From NCBI GenBank assembly GCA_001002285.1, contig LCLX01000002.1, positions 137,215 to 201,214 on the forward strand: a stretch of DNA of 64,000 bases. Reading direction: 5' to 3'. The DNA is from Microgenomates group bacterium GW2011_GWC1_46_15. GTDB taxonomy: Bacteria; Patescibacteria; Microgenomatia; UBA1400; UBA12028. The notes beneath the pieces are model-generated. The model saw only the letters and a program-made list of their open reading frames with translations. It ran no database searches and was not told the origin of the DNA. The translations under genes and the position numbers were made by a program. Position 1 is the stretch's first letter, and each line of letters opens with the position of its first letter. Positions 58,968-64,000 of the stretch are shown in pieces.

Positions 58968-59150
58968 ATGAATCCAGTAGCATATGTGCGGCAAATCCGC
59001 GAAGAGCTTGCAAAAGTGACCTGGCCAACACGCCGGGATGCAATGAATATGACGCTTGTCGTGGTGGGGGTAAGTGTGGCTGTTGGTGTGTATATCGGAG
59101 GACTTGACTCAATATTTACCTCGGCGCTCGATCTCCTACTCAAGAAATAG
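58968..59150 (+). CDS. secE: SecE, preprotein translocase subunit
   Basis: The 60-residue protein has the SecE signature YVRQIREELAKVTWPTRRD followed by a single membrane helix (TLVVVGVSVAVGVYIG). It is the small essential subunit of the Sec channel. The start MNPVAY is chosen because the upstream open frame covers the promoters. nusG follows after 17 bp. Confidence 0.93.
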   Translation: MNPVAYVRQIREELAKVTWPTRRDAMNMTLVVVGVSVAVGVYIGGLDSIFTSALDLLLKK

Positions 59151-59167
59151 TTGAGAAATAAAAATAT

Positions 59168-59854
59168 ATGGCAGACGAACAGATAATAACAAATACACAA
59201 GTAAACGCGCAAACTGATACACAGGCGGCACAAACGCTGCAGGATCAGGGCGCCGCAATCGTGGTTCCAGAGGAACAGACAGTTGTTGCATCCACCCCCA
59301 ACCATATTGTGATCACGCAATCAGAAGATAAGCGCGCCAAATGGTACGTCGTTCACACGTATTCTGGTCATGAAAACAAAGTCGCGGAAACATTAAAACA
59401 GCGCGCGTTTAACATGGATCTTCAGGATTACATTCTCGAAATGTTGATTCCAACACAAGAGAAAATTCAAATTAAGCGCGGGAAAAAACAAACGGTCAAA
59501 GAGAAAATTTTCCCAGGATACATGCTCGTCAAAATGATTTTAACAGACGCGTCTTGGCTCGCGGTCCGCACCACACAAGGTGTTACAGGATTTGTGGGTG
59601 TGGGAAATAAACCAACTCCCCTTCCGGAAAATGAAGTCAAAACAATTCAAAAATATATGGCGCAAGGCGCTCCGTCATACAAGGCAAACTTTTCGATTGG
59701 TGAAGCGGTGCGCATCGTTGAAGGACCATTCACAGACTTCTTGGCAACGGTTGACCGCATTGATGAAGAAAAAGGTAAAGTTTCTGTATTAGTCTCTATC
59801 TTTGGACGCGAAACACCAGTTGAACTTGATTTCTTGCAGGTCATAAAAATATAA
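59168..59854 (+). CDS. nusG: Transcription elongation factor NusG
   Basis: The 228-residue protein has an N-terminal Gln/Thr-rich extension of about 55 residues, then the NGN domain (KWYVVHTYSGHENKVAETL, FPGYMLVKM, TGFVG) and a C-terminal KOW domain (GEAVRIVEGPFTDFLATV). It tunes transcription elongation and termination. It lies between secE and rplK in the usual order. Confidence 0.94.
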   Translation: MADEQIITNTQVNAQTDTQAAQTLQDQGAAIVVPEEQTVVASTPNHIVITQSEDKRAKWYVVHTYSGHENKVAETLKQRAFNMDLQDYILEMLIPTQEKIQIKRGKKQTVKEKIFPGYMLVKMILTDASWLAVRTTQGVTGFVGVGNKPTPLPENEVKTIQKYMAQGAPSYKANFSIGEAVRIVEGPFTDFLATVDRIDEEKGKVSVLVSIFGRETPVELDFLQVIKI

Positions 59855-59879
59855 AACACTATTGATGAGATGAGGAAAT

Positions 59880-60302
59880 ATGGCAAAAAAAGTTAAAACA
59901 ATCTTGAAACTCAATCTTTCCGCCGGGGCAGCGAATCCCGCTCCTCCCGTTGGGCCTATCCTTGGACAGCAAGGCATTAACATCATGGAGTTTTGTAAGC
60001 AGTACAACGAAGCAACAAAAGATAAAAAAGGCCAGGTCATTCCAGCACAAATTACGGTGTACGAAGACCGTTCGTTTACGTTTGTATTAAAGTTGCCTCC
60101 AGTTTCTGAGTTGATTAAACAAGAGCTTCAGATAAAGTCCGGCGCAAAAACCCCGAGTAAAGAGGTTGTTGGCACGTTGACAAAAGATCAGGTCCGGAAA
60201 ATCGCAGAAAAAAAGTTGGGTGATCTCAACACGACAAACATTGATTCTGCAATGCGCACTATCGAGGGAACCGCGCGAAGTATGGGTGTGAAAGTTTCAT
60301 AA
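59880..60302 (+). CDS. rplK: 50S ribosomal protein uL11
   Basis: The 140-residue protein has the uL11 marks LNLSAGAANPAPPVGPILGQ, GQQGINIMEFCKQYN and the C-terminal rRNA-binding domain with MRTIEGTARSMG. It forms the base of the GTPase stalk. rplA follows after 36 bp. Confidence 0.95.
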   Translation: MAKKVKTILKLNLSAGAANPAPPVGPILGQQGINIMEFCKQYNEATKDKKGQVIPAQITVYEDRSFTFVLKLPPVSELIKQELQIKSGAKTPSKEVVGTLTKDQVRKIAEKKLGDLNTTNIDSAMRTIEGTARSMGVKVS

Positions 60303-60338
60303 CTCGATATTGAAATCGTACACATGTAAGGGAGTTAT

Positions 60339-61130
60339 ATGGGAAAAAAGAAAACAACAGACATGGCGAATGAACCACAAGAAGAAGTGAAAAAGGGTTC
60401 AAAAAAAGTGGCGGCAAAAGGCAAGAAAAATAAAAAAACTGTTGAAGCTGAGGTTGTGTTACCAATTGAGTCTGTTTCTCCAGAGGTTACTCAAACTGGA
60501 TTTGAAGACGGCAGCGAAGAGAAAAAAGTTAAAAAAGCACAAAAAGTCCGCGGGAAAAAATACGTAACATCACGTTCTATGGTTGATAAAACACACGTGT
60601 ACCCAATCGAAGAAGCCATTGCGCTCGCGAAAAAAACACACTATGGTAAGTTTGCAGGATCACTTGAGGTAAACCTCATGCTCCGCGATGGAGATTTTGC
60701 AACTGAAGTCGCGTTCCCCTTCTCCACCGGCAAGAAAATGAGCGTCGCGATTGCCACCGATGAGTTGCTCGCTGAGATTGAAAAAGGAAACATTACGTTT
60801 ACCGCACTTGTTGCGCACCCTTCAATGATGCCAAAGCTCGCAAAGCTCGCGCGCGTGCTTGGACCAAAAGGCTTGATGCCAAATCCAAAGAACCGCACGC
60901 TTACACCAGACCCAGAAAAGCGCAAGAAAGAGTTGGAAGCGGGATCAGTTGCGATTAAAACAGAAAAAGAAGCGCCACTTGTTCACCTTACGCTTGGTAA
61001 ATTGGCTCAGCCGGACAAAGAATTGGCAGAAAATCTCCGCGCATTATTGAAAGCATTCCCGCCTGGAAAAGTGGTCAAATGTGTGATTAGCGCGAGCATG
61101 GGCCCGGGTGTTAAAGTTGTGGTCGGCTAA
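60339..61130 (+). CDS. rplA: 50S ribosomal protein uL1 with long N-terminal extension
   Basis: The 263-residue protein has about 70 Lys/Glu-rich residues before the uL1 core, which starts near YPIEEAIALAKKTHYGKF. The core has LMLRDGD, GLMPNPKNRTLT and the late KCVISASMGPGVKV. AAGGGAG lies 4 nt before the ATG. uL1 binds 23S rRNA at the mobile stalk. A reverse-strand gene follows instead of rplJ. Confidence 0.92.
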   Translation: MGKKKTTDMANEPQEEVKKGSKKVAAKGKKNKKTVEAEVVLPIESVSPEVTQTGFEDGSEEKKVKKAQKVRGKKYVTSRSMVDKTHVYPIEEAIALAKKTHYGKFAGSLEVNLMLRDGDFATEVAFPFSTGKKMSVAIATDELLAEIEKGNITFTALVAHPSMMPKLAKLARVLGPKGLMPNPKNRTLTPDPEKRKKELEAGSVAIKTEKEAPLVHLTLGKLAQPDKELAENLRALLKAFPPGKVVKCVISASMGPGVKVVVG

Positions 61131-61146
61131 AATTTCTTGCAAAACT

Positions 61147-62028
61147 TTATTTTGATTTCTCACAGACAACGATAACGTACTTCCATACATGAAGTTGGCG
61201 TGTTATCCATTGGAAAAAACATGCTTGCGTTTGCATTAAAAATACTGATGTGCGTATTCTCAAGAAAAGAAGTGGCCACACAATAATCCATCCACCAAGA
61301 GATAGTAAAAAGAAATACAGCGAGCTCAGTGCTGTTCTTTTATTCTCATTCTTCATGCTTGTTATATGAAATCCCGCTTTTTCAGACCAAGAAATAAAAG
61401 ATTGCGTCGAAAATAAATCAGAAACTGCCCACCCATCCCACCAAAGACGGAGAAACTTTTTATACATCTTATTTTGGCTCTCGTATGCTTTTGTGAGAAA
61501 ACCATCGGCCATAATGAGCTTCCCCCCAGGCTTGAGAATGCGATATGCTTCTTTCAAAAATTGCTTTTTATTTGGTGTATGACACACACTTTCAACGGCC
61601 CAAACAACATCGAACGTATTGTTGGGGAATGTTGTCTTCGTATAGTCCTGCAAAGATGGAAAAACGAGATTGCTTACATTGCGCGCTTGCGCATTCTTTT
61701 TTACGGCAGTTACTTGAGAAGGGACGATGGTAATGGCGTCAACCTTGCATCCATAGTGTTGCGCGAGAAAAATAGCACTTCCTCCAACACCACATCCCGC
61801 GTCTAACACCCGCATGTGTTTTTGTATGTCTACTTGATTTGCTAATACCTGATTTTGATTGATCACTGCCTGTGAAATTGAAAAAATTCCCCACTCCCAG
61901 AAACCATAATGCATTCCTAAATGATTGTTTCTTTGGAGAAAAATCTCGTAATCAATGTTTGTTTCTTCATAGTATTGTTTCACGCGCGTGTCGTGTAATC
62001 TGGTTGGCATGGTCGTTGCTTTAGTCAT
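61147..62028 (-). CDS. SAM-dependent methyltransferase inserted in ribosomal operon
   Basis: The 293-residue protein has the SAM motifs VLDAGCGVGGSAIFLAQHYG and FDVVWAVESVCHTP and LKPGGKLIMADGF, like the tocopherol/phosphoethanolamine-type small-molecule methyltransferases. Two hydrophobic segments near residue 230-260 may anchor it to membrane. The substrate is unknown. It lies on the opposite strand between rplA and rplJ, and its AT content is higher than its neighbours'. GGTGAG precedes the start. Confidence 0.75.
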   Translation of the reverse strand: MTKATTMPTRLHDTRVKQYYEETNIDYEIFLQRNNHLGMHYGFWEWGIFSISQAVINQNQVLANQVDIQKHMRVLDAGCGVGGSAIFLAQHYGCKVDAITIVPSQVTAVKKNAQARNVSNLVFPSLQDYTKTTFPNNTFDVVWAVESVCHTPNKKQFLKEAYRILKPGGKLIMADGFLTKAYESQNKMYKKFLRLWWDGWAVSDLFSTQSFISWSEKAGFHITSMKNENKRTALSSLYFFLLSLGGWIIVWPLLFLRIRTSVFLMQTQACFFQWITRQLHVWKYVIVVCEKSK

Positions 62029-62055
62029 AGATAAATCTCACCATAAATCTCGAGC

Positions 62056-62083
62056 TTGCACAATTCGCATTTTTTAGTATACT
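62056..62083 (+). promoter_or_regulatory. rplJL promoter
   Basis: TTGCAC at 62056-62061, a 16-bp spacer and TATACT at 62078-62083 predict a start at about 62090. The rplJ ATG lies about 190 nt further on, so a long leader is made. Confidence 0.7.
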
Positions 62084-62089
62084 ATCCCT

Positions 62090-62145
62090 CTAGTCCAAAG
62101 ACAGTGCGCTGTTTCGCAGGAAATATAAGCCGCACCGAGGAATAT
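62090..62145 (+). ncRNA. L10-leader-like element
   Basis: GTCCAAAGACAGTGCGCTG at 62093-62111 and CCGCACCGAGG at 62130-62140 match, from memory, the conserved parts of the L10 leader (Rfam RF00557), which binds the uL10-bL12 complex to repress rplJL. The position, just before rplJ, fits. Confidence 0.65.
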
Positions 62146-62147
62146 AA

Positions 62148-62239
62148 ACACTCAAGGAGTATCTGAGTGTCATACCTCGCTTTGGCGGGGATTTTTTTAT
62201 TTTATAGATAGAATCCCCGCGACAGGGGATTTTTGTTTT
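62148..62239 (+). terminator. Two tandem attenuators with an antiterminator stem before rplJ
   Basis: A hairpin ACACTCA/TGAGTGT spans 62148-62170. T1 joins CCTCGC (62175-62180) with GCGGGG (62185-62190) and is followed by T7. T2 joins AATCCCC (62212-62218) with GGGGATT (62225-62231), followed by T5GT4. GCGGGGATT (62185-62193) can instead pair perfectly with AATCCCCGC (62212-62220), which would break both terminators. This is a classic attenuation layout. Confidence 0.65.
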
Positions 62240-62281
62240 ATAGAGGTAATGAGAGCAATTTGGAAGAAAAAGGGGAAAAAT

Positions 62282-62797
62282 ATGCCAAATACAAAAAACA
62301 TTGCGCAAATAAAAGACCTGCAAGAGAAGTTTTCTCGGGCAAAGTCCGTTGTACTCACAAACTACTCCGGATTAACTGTTGCCGATCAAACCGCTCTCCG
62401 CGCTTCGCTCAAGGCAGCCGGTGGTGAGTTTGTCGTCGCAAAAAACACATTAATTAACCGCGTCCTTGGCAAGAAGGAGCTCACTGGAAGTCTTCAGGGA
62501 CAAACAGGCGTGTTGTTTTCGTATGAAGACGAAATCAGCGCCCTCAAGAAGCTCGTCGAGTTCATTAAAACAAAAGAGAAACCAGAATTAAAAGAGGGCT
62601 TGCTTGCAGACAAGATTTTGACAAAAGCTGACTTAATCGAGCTTTCGAAACTTCCAGGCAAGAATGGCCTTATTGTGATGCTTCTGTCCCGCTTAAAAGG
62701 ACCGGCGTATGGATTGGTCAACGTCTTGACTGCTGGAATGAAAAATCTCGTGTACGCGCTTGAAGCAGTCCGAAAACAGAAAGAGGCGCGGGCATAA
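62282..62797 (+). CDS. rplJ: 50S ribosomal protein uL10
   Basis: The 171-residue protein has SVVLTNYSGLTVADQTALR and KNTLINRVLG of uL10, and a C-terminal helix that holds bL12 dimers. AAGGGG precedes the ATG; the frame is open 11 codons upstream but this start aligns with the family. It forms a stalk operon with rplL. Confidence 0.94.
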   Translation: MPNTKNIAQIKDLQEKFSRAKSVVLTNYSGLTVADQTALRASLKAAGGEFVVAKNTLINRVLGKKELTGSLQGQTGVLFSYEDEISALKKLVEFIKTKEKPELKEGLLADKILTKADLIELSKLPGKNGLIVMLLSRLKGPAYGLVNVLTAGMKNLVYALEAVRKQKEARA

Positions 62798-62841
62798 AAA
62801 GGGTGACACCGGTATTCGAATAATATATTGAGGAGGTCTCT

Positions 62842-63237
62842 ATGGCAGACAACACAACACTTTCCAAAAATGTCAGTGACATTGTTGAGAAAGTTGAAAA
62901 GCTCTCCCTGCTCGAAGTGTCCGAGCTCGTGAAAGCACTTGAGGAAAAGTTCGGCGTTTCCGCCGCAGCTCCGGTCATGATGGCCGCAGCAGGTGGCACA
63001 GCCGCAGCTCCAGTAGAAGAGAAGACGGAGTTCACCGTCATGCTCATGGGTGCAGGCGCGAACAAGATTGCCTCCATTAAGGCAGTCCGTGAAATCAAGC
63101 CAGAGCTTGGTCTCGCAGAAGCAAAAGCGTTCGTTGAAGCAGCTCCAAAAGCTGTCCTCGAAAACGTGAAGAAAGAAGTCGCTGAAGAAGCGAAAAAGAA
63201 GTTGACTGATGCTGGCGCAACAGTTGAACTGAAGTAA
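62842..63237 (+). CDS. rplL: 50S ribosomal protein bL12 (L7/L12)
   Basis: The 131-residue protein has the N-terminal dimer helix (SLLEVSELVKALEEKFGV), an Ala-rich hinge with a Glu-Lys-rich start, and the C-terminal domain EFTVMLMGAGANKIASIKAV, GLAEAKAFVE. It recruits translation factors. AGGAGG lies 5 nt before the ATG. A strong terminator follows. Confidence 0.96.
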   Translation: MADNTTLSKNVSDIVEKVEKLSLLEVSELVKALEEKFGVSAAAPVMMAAAGGTAAAPVEEKTEFTVMLMGAGANKIASIKAVREIKPELGLAEAKAFVEAAPKAVLENVKKEVAEEAKKKLTDAGATVELK

Positions 63238-63245
63238 TTCCGATA

Positions 63246-63256
63246 AGATCGGGACT
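63246..63256. repeat. AGATCGGGACT motif, copy 3
   Basis: Third copy, 9 bp after the rplL stop and before its terminator. Confidence 0.5.
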
Positions 63257-63268
63257 TACAGAGAACGA

Positions 63269-63300
63269 AAGCCCTAGGCATCAGCCTAGGGCTTTTTAGA
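63269..63300 (+). terminator. Terminator of rplJL operon
   Basis: AAGCCCTAGGC at 63269-63279 pairs with GCCTAGGGCTT at 63284-63294 with an ATCA loop, followed by a run of T. It is an 11-bp perfect stem. The stem is nearly palindromic, so it may also work on the opposite strand. Confidence 0.9.
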
Positions 63301-63382
63301 TCTACTACACCTAAGAGAACTTCCTAAAAGGAAATTTTCCAATTTGTTTTTCGTAAGTTATTTGTAAGATTTGGCTTGTACA

Positions 63383-63413
63383 GTATATGGATAGATCGGG
63401 ACTACCCATATAC
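63383..63413 (+). repeat. REP-like hairpin abutting the transposase start
   Basis: GTATATGGATAG (63383-63394) and CTACCCATATAC (63402-63413) form a 12-bp stem with one mismatch and a 7-nt loop ATCGGGA. Copy 4 of AGATCGGGACT (63393-63403) covers the loop and the stem tip. It ends 1 nt before the ATG at 63415 and may control translation or be the transposase target. Confidence 0.65.
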
Positions 63414-63414
63414 C

Positions 63415-63951
63415 ATGCCATACAGAATACCAAAATTTATCACAGGAAATTATTATCACGTATATAATCGTGGTGTGGCAAAAATGCCAATTTTTCTTTT
63501 TCCTCAAGACTATAGAGTGTTCATGGGTTTAATGTTTTATCATGTAAGAACTCGACGTGAAAAAAGAGTAGAACTACTGTCTTATTGTTTAATGCCTAAT
63601 CACTTTCACCTTCTTCTCCAACAATCAAATGACTATGGCATTTCGAAATATATCCAGGCTTTTCTTATTGGATATAGTATGTATTTTAATTATTTACATG
63701 GGAGAGTGGGACCACTTTACCAAGGAAGAACAAAATCTAGGCTCATACAAAATGATGTTGATCTTGTAAATACTTCAAGATATATCCATCGAAACCCCAA
63801 TAAAATTCTTGAGAGTAATCAAACTCTTCTCGCGTATCCATACTCAAGTTTTTCTCATTATGTGGAAGATAAAACAGCGAGTTATAGCAAAATACTTTCT
63901 TTGGGGCTAGTAAACTTAAAGCGGTATAATAAGCCGCAATGTCTTCATTAA
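63415..63951 (+). CDS. REP-associated tyrosine transposase (IS200/Y1 family)
   Basis: The 178-residue protein has YYHVYNRGVAKMPIF, the HUH-type MPNHFHLLLQQ (the HxH metal pair), a tyrosine in SKYIQAFLIGYSMYFN and RYIHRNPNKIL. These are the marks of Y1 transposases tied to REP repeats (TnpA_REP/RAYT). It nicks single-stranded hairpins. I start it at the MPYRIPKF methionine right after the hairpin; a longer frame upstream ends inside the repeat. Nothing is seen from 63952 to the window end. Confidence 0.88.
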   Translation: MPYRIPKFITGNYYHVYNRGVAKMPIFLFPQDYRVFMGLMFYHVRTRREKRVELLSYCLMPNHFHLLLQQSNDYGISKYIQAFLIGYSMYFNYLHGRVGPLYQGRTKSRLIQNDVDLVNTSRYIHRNPNKILESNQTLLAYPYSSFSHYVEDKTASYSKILSLGLVNLKRYNKPQCLH

Positions 63952-64000
63952 TCAATCTAAATAAGTATTACAAACATTCTCACATTTCGAAAGCTAAATT

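Noticed and set aside
1..64000. CRISPR array or cas genes
   Set aside because: No regularly spaced direct repeats of 25-40 bp and no Cas motifs were seen.

Overview
The window reads like a small, dense genome of a Patescibacteria (Candidate Phyla Radiation) bacterium, probably from the Parcubacteria side; no 16S rRNA is present, so this is inference. Pointers are a short archaeal/eukaryote-type ProS, a thymidylate synthase fused to an MtrA-like (DUF4346-type) N-terminal region, a short EF-Ts, many tiny genes, tight or overlapping gene spacing and a REP-associated tyrosine transposase. TGA is used as a stop, so the code looks standard. A strong general trait is leaderless gene starts: more than 20 genes have a -10 box (TACAAT, TATACT, TAGAAT) 6-10 nt before the start codon and no Shine-Dalgarno, while genes inside operons or with long leaders carry AGGAGG-type sites.

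1-29.9 kb is mostly housekeeping. On the minus strand: an M14 peptidase-like gene, proS, prs, rpsT, a site-2 protease, frr, tsf, rpsB, folD, nfo, glyA, pyrH, tmk, a decayed reading frame, thyA, dcd, topA, dprA, mrdA and mreB. folD and glyA make methylene-folate; dcd, thyA and tmk use it to make dTMP and dTDP. mreB and mrdA (rod shape) lie back to back with a polysaccharide ligase/polymerase gene across only 19 bp. def and fmt are paired on the plus strand.

29.9-50.3 kb is accessory. It starts with debris (a deleted HAD hydrolase, a tatA remnant) and an AbiEii-type toxin with a small partner. It continues with two tatA genes, a CHASE-domain membrane protein, a methyltransferase-TPR protein, a run of large beta-rich proteins that look like phage structural proteins but without capsid, portal or terminase, two more tatA genes, a giant membrane-anchored surface protein, a PrsW-like protease, and then an operon of a membrane-anchored HTH regulator, an SH3-like membrane protein, another membrane protein, a Tat substrate, tatC and a fifth tatA. 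I read this as one Tat-dependent surface structure system built in part from phage-like modules; it is the best candidate here for something undescribed.

50.3-58.7 kb holds a DUF4143 ATPase, four tRNAs (Trp, Thr-TGT, Tyr, Thr-GGT), bL33, a glycosyltransferase, two divergent D-Ala-D-Ala-ligase-like genes, a LAGLIDADG-like gene wedged between tRNAs, a structured ncRNA of about 155 nt (6S-like shape) with two terminators, and galU.

58.9-63.3 kb is the classical secE-nusG-rplK-rplA-rplJ-rplL cluster, interrupted by a reverse-strand methyltransferase gene. An L10-leader-like region with mutually exclusive terminator stems precedes rplJ. The window ends with a REP-type transposase; an 11-bp motif repeated four times in the last 5.3 kb may be its target.
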